Of a stretch of 33,366 bases of DNA, positions 16,961 to 25,468 are shown piece by piece (the first letter of the stretch is position 1; each line of letters opens with the position of its first letter). Source of the stretch: Candidatus Baltobacteraceae bacterium (GTDB lineage: Bacteria > Vulcanimicrobiota > Vulcanimicrobiia > Vulcanimicrobiales > Vulcanimicrobiaceae); the NCBI GenBank assembly GCA_036559195.1, contig DATBTN010000055.1:1-33366 (forward strand). The letters run 5' to 3'. The notes beneath the pieces are model-generated. The model worked only from the letters and a program-made list of their open reading frames with translations. It did not search any database and had not been told where the DNA came from. The position numbers were made by a program, and so were the translations under genes.

Positions 16961-18172
16961 ATGAAGCGGATTTTCGATCCGATCCACCATTTTATCGAAC
17001 TCTCGAGCGCCGAGGCGCGCATGCTGGACACGCCGGTACTCCAGCGTTTGCGCCGCTTGCGCCAGCTTGGCTTGGCCTACCTGGCCTATCCGTCGGCCGA
17101 ACACTCGCGCTTCAGTCACGCGCTGGGAGCGCTCGCTATGGGCACGCGCGTCTTCGACGAGGTCGCGCGGCGCGGGCGCGAATTCTTCCGCAGCGAGCCG
17201 GAGCTCGAGTATCAGCGGCGGCTCGTTCGCGCGGCGCTCATTCTGCACGACATCGGGCACGGCCCGTTCAGCCACGCCTGCGAGGCCGTGCTCGGGATCG
17301 CGCACGAAGCGCGCACGCGCTCGCTGCTGGAACTGCCCGAGATGCAGGCGCACCTGACCGATCTCGACGTGGACTCAAACGACGTCCTCGGGTTGATACT
17401 CGGTTCGGCCGAGAGCCGCTACCCGGTGTTGAGCGAGATCGTGAGCGGTCCGAACCTCGATGCGGATCGCATGGATTACTTACTGCGCGACGCGTACTTT
17501 ACCGGCGTCGCGAACGGCCGGTACGACTCCGACCAGCTCGTCGGTTCGCTGCGCCTTTTCGAGGTCGACGGACGGCTCGTGATGGGGATCGATCATCGCG
17601 GCGTGGTGGCCCTCGAATCGTTCGTCCTGGCCCGCTACATGATGTTTGCCTCGGTCTACTTCCACCACACGACTCGAATGTTCGAGCGCATCCTGCAGCG
17701 CGTTTTACGCGAGCTGTGGCCCGACCCGCACGCCCTCGACCCGATCGATGAGTTCTTGCGCTGGGACGATTTCCGCGTGCTCAACGAATTGCGCGATTCG
17801 CCTTCCGAGAACGCCCGCGCGTTGCGCGAGCGCGTCCGCGTTTACGCCGTCGCCGCCGAGTTTAACGCCGAGGCGGATCTGCGCGCCTATGAGGCCTGCG
17901 AGACCGCATTGCGGGCGGCCTTCGGCGACGCCGTGTGGGGCGACGAGCAGTCCCAGGTGCTCCACCGCTTGCCGTTGCAAGCCGACGACGATCGCCGCAC
18001 GGTTTGGGTGAGTTCGAGCAGCGGGGGAATCGTCGACGCCCGCGTCGCGTCAGACCTGATCGCGAAGCTTTCGGGCAAGGCCCACTGGCGCAAACTCTTC
18101 GTCGAACGCTCCCGGGCCGACGTCGCACAAGCGCGCCGGATCTGCCGCGACATCGTCGCCCGGTGCCAATAA
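16961..18172 (+). CDS. HD-superfamily phosphohydrolase (YwfO/SAMHD1-like, possible dNTPase)
   Basis: A 403-residue cytoplasmic metal-dependent phosphohydrolase. The N-terminus KRIFDPIHHFIEL and the segment QRLRRLRQLG are typical of the family. The HD metal site is visible as His53 (HSRFSHALG), His96-Asp97 (LHDIGHGPFSH) and a distal Asp in DADRMDYLLRD near 168-172. Related proteins hydrolyse dGTP or other nucleotides; the exact substrate is unknown here. ATG 16961 was chosen from the family N-terminus. It is divergent from dnaG with only 43 bp between starts. In Clostridia a dGTPase-type HD gene lies next to dnaG-rpoD, so the neighbourhood may be old. Confidence 0.88.
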   Translation: MKRIFDPIHHFIELSSAEARMLDTPVLQRLRRLRQLGLAYLAYPSAEHSRFSHALGALAMGTRVFDEVARRGREFFRSEPELEYQRRLVRAALILHDIGHGPFSHACEAVLGIAHEARTRSLLELPEMQAHLTDLDVDSNDVLGLILGSAESRYPVLSEIVSGPNLDADRMDYLLRDAYFTGVANGRYDSDQLVGSLRLFEVDGRLVMGIDHRGVVALESFVLARYMMFASVYFHHTTRMFERILQRVLRELWPDPHALDPIDEFLRWDDFRVLNELRDSPSENARALRERVRVYAVAAEFNAEADLRAYEACETALRAAFGDAVWGDEQSQVLHRLPLQADDDRRTVWVSSSSGGIVDARVASDLIAKLSGKAHWRKLFVERSRADVAQARRICRDIVARCQ

Positions 18173-18229
18173 CCTGGCGCGCTGCGGCGCCCTGAAAGGA
18201 TTGCGCCCGAGCGAGCGCAAGATTCGCAG

Positions 18230-18816
18230 ATGAAGAGCATCGTGCGCGCTTGCGCTTTCGCTGCATTCGTTTTTGCATTCGCCGGGCTGCGCAGCCTCGC
18301 GTTCGACAGCGTCGGACTGAACTATTCGAGCGTAACCGTAAACGGCGTTCCGGCGCCGTACCACGTGCGAGCCGATCGTCTTTCCGTGGACTGGCGCAAC
18401 CGGCCAAAACGGGCGACAAGCTTGCGATCGTCGCCACGTATACGGCGCGGCCCGTGCGCGGCATCTACTTCATCCGGCCGGACAAGTATTATCCGCATCT
18501 ACAGCCCGAAATCTGGTCGCAGGGCGAAGCGGAAGACAATCGCCGCTGGTTTCCAACGTGGGACGAGCCGAATCAAAAGACGCCTGTCGAAACGATCGTA
18601 ACGGTTCAAAAGGGCTGGACCGTCACTGCCAACGGTCATCTGAAATCGCATACGACGACCGGCGCTACGACGACCTGGGACTGGGACGCCGCCGCCGTTC
18701 CGGCGCTTTCGACGATCGAAACGACCGACTCGGAGCCCGGCGTCCGCAACGCCGCCTGGGATGCCGTCGCCGACATCAAAGACAACGCCAAACACGCAAA
18801 GCACAAGATGAAGTAA
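18230..18816 (+). pseudogene. Decayed M1-family aminopeptidase remnant (frameshifted, internally deleted)
   Basis: A signal peptide (MKSIVRACAFAAF onward) leads directly into the N-terminal beta-domain of an M1 aminopeptidase. The frame then breaks. Restoring one base between 18390 and 18391 turns VDWRN into VELAQPAK and rejoins it to the second frame. That frame carries the diagnostic QPEIWSQGEAEDNRRWFP and WDEPNQKTP segments. The catalytic HEXXH domain is absent: after TTTWDWD the sequence jumps to a short charged tail ending KHKMK. Roughly 50 residues expected between signal peptide and beta-domain are also missing. Several deletions plus a frameshift indicate a dead gene. A sequencing error could explain the frameshift but not the deletions. 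Confidence 0.8.
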
Positions 18817-18825
18817 CGCTCGTCG

Positions 18826-18948
18826 TTCGACAGGCTCCCGTCCTTCGACAAGCTCAGGATGACAAAAAAAGGGGAGAGCTACCACTTGTCATCCTGAGCC
18901 TGTCGAAGGACGGAGCCTGTCGAAGGACGGAGCCTGTCGAAGGATGGG
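18826..18948. repeat. Palindromic intergenic repeat, copy 1 (with 17-bp tandem units)
   Basis: Two arms in opposite orientation, TCCTTCGACAAGCTCAGGA on the left and TTGTCATCCTGAGC with TGTCGAAGG on the right, flank about 25 bp. The right arm continues as three tandem 17-bp units (GAGCCTGTCGAAGGACG, the last ending ATG), and the left arm has about two. As RNA this forms a strong hairpin. It lies between the M1 remnant and the small exported gene. Two more copies are in this window (24652 and 25469). Confidence 0.85.
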
Positions 18949-18960
18949 GCGCGCTTGTGG

Positions 18961-19275
18961 TTAGTGGTTGGGGTGCGTGCGGTCGTATTCGATCGCTTGA
19001 TCGAGTTGCGCTCGGGCTTGCTGGAGCAGCGAGATCGCAGCGACGCGGTGGCCGCCGTAATCGTGCTGGTCGTGGGAGAGGCGATCGATCACAACTTCGA
19101 GGCGACGGCGTTCGCGCAGCAGGTTTGCCGCGCTGCCTCGCTCGCCGCGTTGATACATCGTATGGGCGCCCGTATTCGGCGCCGACGGGATCGTCTGCGC
19201 CGCCGAGCTTGCAATCGATCCGATCGCTAACGCGCCGGCGAGTATGCCCGTGCCGAGAAGTGCCTTGATATTCAT
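18961..19275 (-). CDS. Small exported helical protein of unknown function
   Basis: A 104-residue protein with a signal peptide (residues 1-26, cleavage near SSAAQ). The mature part is mostly helical and charged: an Arg/Leu-rich segment around RGSAANLLRERRRLE, then HDYGGHRVAAISLL and QARAQLDQAI. No family name can be given from this. The start is well supported by AAAGGAG about 7 nt upstream of the ATG. It has its own upstream region, separated from ppdK by a terminator, and stands alone. Confidence 0.8.
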   Translation of the reverse strand: MNIKALLGTGILAGALAIGSIASSAAQTIPSAPNTGAHTMYQRGERGSAANLLRERRRLEVVIDRLSHDQHDYGGHRVAAISLLQQARAQLDQAIEYDRTHPNH

Positions 19276-19321
19276 GCATTACTCCTTTGCAATAGTGAGA
19301 ACTATTCACAAGAACGCTAGC

Positions 19322-19358
19322 AAAAAGAAATGGGGTTCCGCCACATTGACGCAACCCC
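19322..19358 (-). terminator. Rho-independent terminator downstream of ppdK
   Basis: Read on the minus strand, a GGGGTT/AACCCC stem, extended by two more pairs past one G-G mismatch, is followed directly by a T-rich run (complement of AAAAAGAAA at 22-30 in 19322-19330). It lies about 50 bp after the ppdK stop and before the promoter region of the small exported gene. Confidence 0.75.
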
Positions 19359-19409
19359 GTATCTTTAACCTCGATCTAAGCCGCGTTTCAGCTTATCTTC
19401 ATATTCGCG

Positions 19410-22109
19410 TTATTCGAGCGCGCCGATCGCGGCCTGCGCCGCCGCCAAACGGGCGATCGGGACGCGATACGGCGAGCACGATACGTACTCGAGCCCGAGG
19501 CCGTGACAGAACGCAACGCTCGAGGGCTCGCCGCCGTGTTCGCCGCAAATGCCGATCTTGAGATCGGCGCGCGCTCCCCTCCCGCGGCGCACCGCTTCTT
19601 CCATAAGCGCGCCGACGCCGCGACGATCCAGCACCTGAAACGGATCGTCCTTGAGGATCTTCAGGCGCAGATACTGTGGAATGAACGACGCCTCGGCGTC
19701 GTCGCGGCTATACCCATAGGTGGTTTGTGTTAAGTCGTTGGTGCCGAAGGAGAAGAACTCTGCGTGAGCGGCGATCTCGTCGGCAACCACGCACGCGCGC
19801 GGCAACTCGATCATCGTTCCGACGTGATACGCGAGGGTCGCGCCGCGCTCCGCCAATACCGCATCGGCGGTCGTGCGTGCGGCCTCGGCGGTAAAACGCA
19901 TCTCTTCGGACGTGCCGACGCCGGGAATCATGATCTCCGGCCGTACGTCGAGGCCCCGCTCGAGCAGTTCGCAAGCGGCTTCGAAGACGGCGCGAACCTG
20001 CATGGCGTAAATCTCGGGATAGACGATGCCGAGACGGCAGACGCGTAAGCCAAGCATCGGGTTCTGCTCGTGCAATTGCTGCACGCGCTTGAGCACCGCC
20101 GCACGCTCCCGGTAGGATTCGGAGTCCTCGCCCTCGCGCACGCGCAGTTCGGTGGTCTCGACTAAAAGCGTCTCGAGTGACGGCAAGAATTCGTGCAGCG
20201 GCGGGTCGAGCAGCCGGATCGTCACCGGATACCCCTGCATCGCCTCGAGGATACCGAGAAAATCTTCGCGTTGGAACGGCAGCAGCTTCGCAAGGGCGGT
20301 CGCTCGCGCTTGCGGCGTGTCGGAGAGAATCATCGCCTGTACGACCGGCAAGCGGTCCTGCTGCATGAACATGTGCTCGGTACGGCAGAGCCCGATACCG
20401 GCGGCACCGAGTTCGCGGGCCTTGCGCGCGTCGGCGGGCGTGTCGGCATTGGCCCACACGTCGAGGCGGCGCTCGTCATCGGCCCACGATAAGTACGTTG
20501 CGAGCCAGTCGGGCAGTTTCGACGGTGGATCGATCAACGCGAGCTTGCCGGCGATCACGTTTCCGGTCGTTCCGTCGATCGTGAGCCAGTCGCCCTGCGC
20601 AAACGTCGACGCGCCGATCGCGACGGTCTTGCCGCGCCGGTCGATCGTTAAGGCATCGCAGCCGGCGACGCACGGTTTGCCCATCCCGCGCGCCACGACT
20701 GCGGCGTGCGACGTGGCGCCGCCCTTGGCGGTGAGGATACCGCGCGCCGCGATCATTCCGTGAACGTCGTCGGGGGTCGTCTCCACGCGAACGAGCAGAA
20801 CGTCTTTGCCGCTCTCTCCCCATTCTTTGGCGGTATCCGCATCGAAGACGATTTGGCCCGCGGCCGCCCCCGGCGACGCGTTGAGCCCCGTACAGATAAC
20901 GGTAAACGCTTGACTCGCATCGATGCGCGCGTGGAAGAGTTGGTCGAGCGACTGCGCGTTCACCCGTGCGAGCGCCTCCCGCCGATCGATCAAGCCTTCG
21001 GCGACCAGATCGATCGCAATCTTGACGGCAGCTTCCGCGCTTCGTTTCGCGTTGCGCGTCTGGAGCATGTAGAGCGTTCCCCGCTCGACGGTAAACTCCA
21101 AATCCTGAACGTCGCGATAGTGCCGTTCGAGTTTGCCCGCGATTTCCACGAATTGCTTGTAAACTTCGGGTTGGGTTCGCTGCAGGTCCGAGATTTTCTC
21201 AGGCGTGCGAATTCCCGCAACGACGTCTTCCCCTTGTGCGTTGCGCAGATACTCACCGAAAAGCGTCTTTTCGCCGGTATTCGGGTCGCGCGTGAACGCG
21301 ACGCCGGTGCCCGAATCGTCACCCATGTTGCCGAAGACCATCGACACGATATTGACCGCCGTACCCCAATCGTCGGGGATCTTGTTGAACCGGCGGTAGT
21401 CGATCGCGCGTTTAGAGTTCCAGGAGTCGAAGACGGCGCGAATCGCGAGATCGAGCTGCTCGCGCACGTCCTGCGGAAACGAGCGTCCGGAACGTTCCGA
21501 TACGACGGCCTTAAATTCATCGACGAGCCCGCGCCAACTCGCCGCGTCGATCTCCGGATCGCTCTCGACGCCGAGCTCGGCCTTACGCGCCTCGATCTTC
21601 TCCTCAAAGTGTTCCTTTGGAATGGCGAGCACGACCGTTGAAAACATCGTGATGAAACGGCGATATGCGTCCCAGGCGAAGCGCTCGTTGCCGGTAAGGC
21701 GAGCGAGACCCTCGACCGTGGAATCGTTGAGACCCAAATTGAGGATCGTGTCCATCATGCCGGGCATCGAACTGCGCGCGCCGCTGCGAACGGAGACCAG
21801 CAGCGGATCGTCAACGTTGCCGAACGTCTTGCCGGCGCGCCGCTCGAGTTCGCGCATGGCGCGTTCGATCTGCGCGTCCAGCCCGTCGGGATACGTTCCG
21901 CCGGATTCAAAGAAACGGAGGCACGCCTCCGTCGTAATCGTGAACCCATGCGGCACCGGAAGGCCCGCCGCGGTCATCTCGGCCAGCCCCGCGCCCTTTC
22001 CGCCGAGGAGATCGCGCATTTTCGCGCTGCCTTCCTCGAAGAAGTAGACGTACTTGATCGGGTTAGAGCCGCTCCCGGAGGTAGCGGTCGAGTTGATCGA
22101 TTGCAACAC
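19410..22109 (-). CDS. ppdK: Pyruvate, phosphate dikinase
   Basis: An 899-residue cytoplasmic enzyme interconverting pyruvate + ATP + Pi and phosphoenolpyruvate + AMP + PPi. The N-terminal ATP-grasp domain opens with KYVYFFEEG and LLGGKGAGLAEM. The swivelling phosphohistidine domain has GGATSHAAVVARG with His468. The C-terminal PEP-binding barrel has FGTNDLTQTTYG and the catalytic-Cys motif GICGEHGGEPSS. The length is typical. The GTG start, preceded by GAGGCAGGA, lies inside the 3' end of glyS, giving a 47-bp overlap. glyS-ppdK adjacency is conserved in several Gram-positive-like lineages. Confidence 0.96.
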   Translation of the reverse strand: MLQSINSTATSGSGSNPIKYVYFFEEGSAKMRDLLGGKGAGLAEMTAAGLPVPHGFTITTEACLRFFESGGTYPDGLDAQIERAMRELERRAGKTFGNVDDPLLVSVRSGARSSMPGMMDTILNLGLNDSTVEGLARLTGNERFAWDAYRRFITMFSTVVLAIPKEHFEEKIEARKAELGVESDPEIDAASWRGLVDEFKAVVSERSGRSFPQDVREQLDLAIRAVFDSWNSKRAIDYRRFNKIPDDWGTAVNIVSMVFGNMGDDSGTGVAFTRDPNTGEKTLFGEYLRNAQGEDVVAGIRTPEKISDLQRTQPEVYKQFVEIAGKLERHYRDVQDLEFTVERGTLYMLQTRNAKRSAEAAVKIAIDLVAEGLIDRREALARVNAQSLDQLFHARIDASQAFTVICTGLNASPGAAAGQIVFDADTAKEWGESGKDVLLVRVETTPDDVHGMIAARGILTAKGGATSHAAVVARGMGKPCVAGCDALTIDRRGKTVAIGASTFAQGDWLTIDGTTGNVIAGKLALIDPPSKLPDWLATYLSWADDERRLDVWANADTPADARKARELGAAGIGLCRTEHMFMQQDRLPVVQAMILSDTPQARATALAKLLPFQREDFLGILEAMQGYPVTIRLLDPPLHEFLPSLETLLVETTELRVREGEDSESYRERAAVLKRVQQLHEQNPMLGLRVCRLGIVYPEIYAMQVRAVFEAACELLERGLDVRPEIMIPGVGTSEEMRFTAEAARTTADAVLAERGATLAYHVGTMIELPRACVVADEIAAHAEFFSFGTNDLTQTTYGYSRDDAEASFIPQYLRLKILKDDPFQVLDRRGVGALMEEAVRRGRGARADLKIGICGEHGGEPSSVAFCHGLGLEYVSCSPYRVPIARLAAAQAAIGALE

Positions 22110-23400
22110 GTTCCTGCCTCATCGAATCCCGCTCGCGAACCGTCACCTTCTGGTCCTCGAGCGAATCGTAATCAACGGTCATGCACAAAGGCGTGCCGAT
22201 CTCGTCCTGGCGACGATAGAGCTGTCCGATATTTCCCTCGTCATACTGCGTTCGAAACGTCTTGCGCAAAGAAGTTTCGATTCCCCGGGCGCGTTCGACC
22301 AGTTCGGGCTTGTTGCGCGCGAGCGAAAAGATGGCGGCTTGAACGGGCGCGATCTTGGGATGAAAGCGGAGCACGACGCGCTCCGTCTCCTTGCCGTTGG
22401 GATCGACGCTCTTCTCTTTCTCGTAGGCGTCGACGAGCATCGTAAGCGTCGTCCGGTCCATCCCGGCCGAGCTTTCGATCAATAGCGGCGTGTAATGCGA
22501 CTTGCTCGCCTCGTCGAAGAAGCGCAAGTCCTTCCCCGAAAGTTTCATGTGCGCGTCGAGATCGTAGGTTCCTCGGTGCGCGATCGACTCGAGTTCGCCC
22601 CAGCCCCACGGAAAGAGGTATTCGACGTCGATGCCGGCCCTCGCGTAGTGCGGGCGCTCGTCGGCACCCAACTCGTAGAAGCGCAGGCGGTCGGGCTTTA
22701 TACCGTAGTCGGCGTACCACTGTTTGCGGCGTTCGACCCACTGCCCGAAGATCTCGAGGTCCTTGCCGTCGTCGGGGACGAAATATTCTAGCTCGGCTTG
22801 CTCGAATTCGCGCACGCGAAACGTGAAGTTACCCGGCGTAATCTCGTTGCGAAACGATTTTCCGATCTGAGCGATGCCGAACGGCGGCTTCTTACGCGCC
22901 GTCTGATAGACGTTTTTGAAGTTTACGAAGATGCCTTGCGCCGTCTCCGGGCGCAGATACGCCGCCGAAGCCGTATCCTCCATCGGCCCGACCTGCGTCT
23001 TCATCATCAAACTGAAATTGCGCGGTTCGGTAAACGAATTTTTGCTCCCGCAATCGGGGCACTGCTCGTGATTGGGCAGATGATCGTAACGGAAACGATG
23101 CTTGCAAATCTTGCAGTCGACGAGTTTATCGTGGAACTCGTCGATATGACCGGAGGCTTTCCAGGTGAGCGGATGCATGATGATCGACGAATCGAAGGCT
23201 ACCACGTCGTCGCGCAGTTCGACGTTTTCGCGCCACCATGCGTCTTTCACGTTTCGCTTGAGCACGGCGCCGAGCGGGCCGTAATCGTAGAAGCCGCCGA
23301 TGCCGCCGTAGATCTCGCTGGATTGAAATATGAACCCACGCCGCTTCGCAAGCGCCGTGATCTCTTCCATACTTACGCGTTGTTCGGGAATCGCCGTCAT
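22063..23400 (-). CDS. glyS: Glycyl-tRNA synthetase, homodimeric class II type
   Basis: A 445-residue synthetase charging tRNA-Gly. N-terminal landmarks are LAKRRGFIFQSSEIYGG and FYDYGPLG. A zinc-ribbon-like insertion carries CKIC and CPDC. Motif 2 appears as FRNEITPGNFTFRVREF, and motif 3 as SSAGMDRTTL. The C-terminal anticodon-binding domain ends in RYLRERL. It is the alpha2 type, not the alpha/beta tetramer. ATG 23400 was chosen from family length, with GAGG just upstream; the frame stays open further as a shadow of the GT2 gene. Its end overlaps ppdK. Confidence 0.96.
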   Translation of the reverse strand: MTAIPEQRVSMEEITALAKRRGFIFQSSEIYGGIGGFYDYGPLGAVLKRNVKDAWWRENVELRDDVVAFDSSIIMHPLTWKASGHIDEFHDKLVDCKICKHRFRYDHLPNHEQCPDCGSKNSFTEPRNFSLMMKTQVGPMEDTASAAYLRPETAQGIFVNFKNVYQTARKKPPFGIAQIGKSFRNEITPGNFTFRVREFEQAELEYFVPDDGKDLEIFGQWVERRKQWYADYGIKPDRLRFYELGADERPHYARAGIDVEYLFPWGWGELESIAHRGTYDLDAHMKLSGKDLRFFDEASKSHYTPLLIESSAGMDRTTLTMLVDAYEKEKSVDPNGKETERVVLRFHPKIAPVQAAIFSLARNKPELVERARGIETSLRKTFRTQYDEGNIGQLYRRQDEIGTPLCMTVDYDSLEDQKVTVRERDSMRQERVAIDQLDRYLRERL

Positions 23401-23438
23401 AGAAGGCCTCGTTTTCGGCCGGTTCGGCGGCGAGCCTG

Positions 23439-24596
23439 CTAGCGAGTTCCGCCGCGATAGAGCCGTCCGCGCCAACTGACTCCGCGGCCTCCGGCGTAGC
23501 GACGGGTGGAGTTGAGGACGATTGCGACGGTCGTCGCGAGTCCGAGCGGAAGCCACAGACCCGAGCCGGCGCGAAAGCCCGAGCGGCGCATACCGATTTC
23601 GGCCGCGCCGGTCGTCAAGGCGATCGCTGCGATCATCAGCGCCGCCTGCCGGCGGCGTCCGCGCGCGAGAGCCCGAACGGCGAGCAGTTCGGGGAGCGGC
23701 GATACGCATGCCAATCCGGCCAACCCACCGACCAACGCGATGCGATTGCCGCGCGCGCCCAAATACATGTTCTTCGTAAATCCGTTCCAGATCTCGCGGG
23801 CGCTCCGGTACATGCGCGTGCGCACGAGATCGTTCGCTCCGGCGAGCATGATCCGAAAACGGCCGTCGCGCTTCATCAACCGCGCGAGTTCGTAATCCTC
23901 GGCGATCTCGCCGGCGACGGCGCGGTGGCCACCGATCGCGGCGTGAGCGGCGGCACGCATTAGAATGAATTGACCGTTGAAGAGTGCGACGTCGATTTTG
24001 CGCGGGTCGTTCATCGCGTCGAACGGTCCGATCGCAAAGGCAATAGTCCAAAGAATGCTCGGCAGCAGCGCGCGTTCGGCCAGCGTGCCAAGCTCTTGAG
24101 TAGTGAGCAGACTCAAGGCGTCGAGCTGGCGCTCGAGCGCGTATCGTACCGACGAAGCCGCGGCCAGCGGTTCGTGAAACGTGTCGGCATCGGTGAACAG
24201 CAGCCACTCGCCGCGGGCGATCGACGCGCCTTGATGAAGCGCCCACGGCTTGCCGACCCATCCGTCCGGCAGCGGTTCCCCGCGGGTAACGCGCAAGCGC
24301 CGGTCATGTTCGGCGAGCCGCGCGAGTATCTCCGGCGTCGCATCGCTCGATTCGTCGTCGACGACGATCACTTCAAAACGCGGATATCGTTGCGCCAGAA
24401 GCGATTGGACGCAGCGTTCGATCGAGCGCGCCTCATCGCGAGCCGGCACGACGATCGAAAGCAGCGGTAGATCCTCCACCGGTTCGAGCGCCGCAATGCG
24501 ATCGTTCGCACCGCTCGCGAGCCGGAGCGACCGCCCGGCAAAGAGCAGCGCCGCAAGAACGGCCGCGCCTTCAAACGCCTTCACCGCCGTATTCAT
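23439..24596 (-). CDS. Membrane-associated family 2 glycosyltransferase (HpnB/CrtQ-like)
   Basis: A 385-residue protein. An N-terminal hydrophobic segment precedes a GT-A catalytic domain with SIVVPARDEA, the VVDDESSD nucleotide-binding motif and the DxD-type FTDAD. A GEIAEDYEL segment supplies the presumed catalytic base. LPDGWVGKPWAL resembles hopanoid-associated HpnB and carotenoid glycosyltransferases. Two or three hydrophobic helices lie in the C-terminal 120 residues. ATG 24596 is preferred over the in-frame GTG at 24605 because AGGGGG lies 8 nt before it. The acceptor is unknown and no hopanoid or carotenoid genes are adjacent. Confidence 0.85.
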   Translation of the reverse strand: MNTAVKAFEGAAVLAALLFAGRSLRLASGANDRIAALEPVEDLPLLSIVVPARDEARSIERCVQSLLAQRYPRFEVIVVDDESSDATPEILARLAEHDRRLRVTRGEPLPDGWVGKPWALHQGASIARGEWLLFTDADTFHEPLAAASSVRYALERQLDALSLLTTQELGTLAERALLPSILWTIAFAIGPFDAMNDPRKIDVALFNGQFILMRAAAHAAIGGHRAVAGEIAEDYELARLMKRDGRFRIMLAGANDLVRTRMYRSAREIWNGFTKNMYLGARGNRIALVGGLAGLACVSPLPELLAVRALARGRRRQAALMIAAIALTTGAAEIGMRRSGFRAGSGLWLPLGLATTVAIVLNSTRRYAGGRGVSWRGRLYRGGTR

Positions 24597-24651
24597 AGTC
24601 TTCACCCCCTAATCGATGACGAGATGCAGTGGATGCGAACCGTCATATCCA

Positions 24652-24823
24652 CCCGCCCTTCGACAAGCTCGTCCTTCGACAAGCTCAGGATGACAGGGGC
24701 ACGCACTCCTTTGTCATCGTGCGCCCCTTTGTCATCGTGCGCCCCCTTGTCATCGTGCGCCCTTTGTCATCGTGCGCCCCCTTGTCATCCTGAGCTTGTC
24801 GAAGGATGAGCTTGTCGAAGGAC
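24652..24823. repeat. Palindromic intergenic repeat, copy 2 (expanded)
   Basis: The left arm has two TTCGACAAGCTC units ending in AGGATGACA; the right arm has TTGTCATCCTGAGC and two TTGTCGAAGGA units. The arms pair as a long hairpin, as in copies 1 and 3. Here the loop is enlarged by a tandem array (24711-24781). It lies between the GT2 gene and the VOC gene and fills most of that 260-bp gap. Confidence 0.85.
24711..24781 (+). repeat. 17-18 bp tandem repeat array, four units
   Basis: Four near-identical units of the form TTGTCATCGTGCGCCC plus 1-2 bases start at 24711, 24729, 24747 and 24764. The next sequence (24782) is TTGTCATCCTGAGC, the normal arm of the palindromic repeat. The units therefore look like a local duplication of a mutated arm (CCTGAGC changed to CGTGCGCC). 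Confidence 0.85.
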
Positions 24824-24855
24824 GGGACGGCGAGCTCGCGGCTTCGCCAGGCTCG

Positions 24856-25236
24856 TTAGTGCCGCGACTTCGCTCCGGCATACGTCGCGATCTGCCAATC
24901 GTTACCGCACGGATCGGTAACCATCGCGCGACGGTCTCCGTACGGGGTTTCTGCGGGTTCCTCGATCGATACCGCACCTGCCTGAAGCGCGCGGCGATAG
25001 CTTACATCGGTATCATCGACATAGAGATATAAAAAAGCGGGCTTTGGTTCTCGCAGGCCGCCACCAGTGCTAATCATCACAATCGAATCGCCGATTTTCA
25101 TTACGGTCGGCACGTCCGAGCGATATTCTCCGGTCGCATCAAAAGCGTCGGTCAAAAATCGCACCTGCTTTGCCGGATCGCGAACAACCAGCCTCGGCGT
25201 GATGGTGTGCCACCCTTCAGGGACGTTGTTACTCAT
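24856..25236 (-). CDS. VOC-family (glyoxalase/PhnB-like) protein
   Basis: A 126-residue protein with two beta-alpha-beta-beta-beta modules. The N-terminal TITPRLVVRDPAKQVRFL, the central FLYLYVDDTDVSYRRAL, and the C-terminal GDRRAMVTDPCGNDWQIA are typical of the vicinal oxygen chelate family, PhnB/YdcJ-like subgroup. The C-terminal metal ligand is not the usual Glu, and some ligands seem replaced, so enzymatic activity is uncertain. The start is supported by GGAGG 9 nt upstream. It is the last gene of the accessory patch and reads in the same direction as rlmN. Confidence 0.85.
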   Translation of the reverse strand: MSNNVPEGWHTITPRLVVRDPAKQVRFLTDAFDATGEYRSDVPTVMKIGDSIVMISTGGGLREPKPAFLYLYVDDTDVSYRRALQAGAVSIEEPAETPYGDRRAMVTDPCGNDWQIATYAGAKSRH

Positions 25237-25442
25237 TGTGGCTAGCCTCCACCGTCGCGTTCTGAAACGAGAGCTATTTCACCTACGGTTGAATCTGCTG
25301 GGCGCTCCAGCCGCGACGTTCGCCGAGCGTTGTGCAGTCGTCGGAGATGTGCTATCGTCGGTCATGTATCAGACCTTCGGGACACATCGAAACGCGCGAG
25401 GCGTTGCAGTAATGCGGCGCCTCGTTTTCACACGACAGTTTT
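25237..25442. other. About 200 bp without a confident gene
   Basis: Upstream region of the VOC gene. The only coding candidate is a 28-codon minus-strand ORF (25279-25365, beginning MTDDSTSPTTAQRS) with an AAGG motif upstream. It has no recognised relatives and could be a chance ORF or the start of a lost gene. No clear promoter or terminator was found. Confidence 0.4.
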
Positions 25443-25468
25443 TCACGCCTTCGGCTGCGGGTCCGCCC
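25443..25468 (-). repeat. rlmN 3'-end copy D (truncated)
   Basis: On the minus strand it encodes ADPQPKA and a stop, matching the ETQPKA part of the RlmN tail. The segment that should precede it (encoding CGQLR) is replaced by the arm of palindromic repeat copy 3. It has the same orientation as rlmN. Confidence 0.6.

Noticed and set aside
24711-24781. CRISPR array
   Set aside because: Units of 17-18 bp abut with 0-2 bp between them, so there are no spacers. They are derived from the neighbouring palindrome arm, and no cas gene is present.
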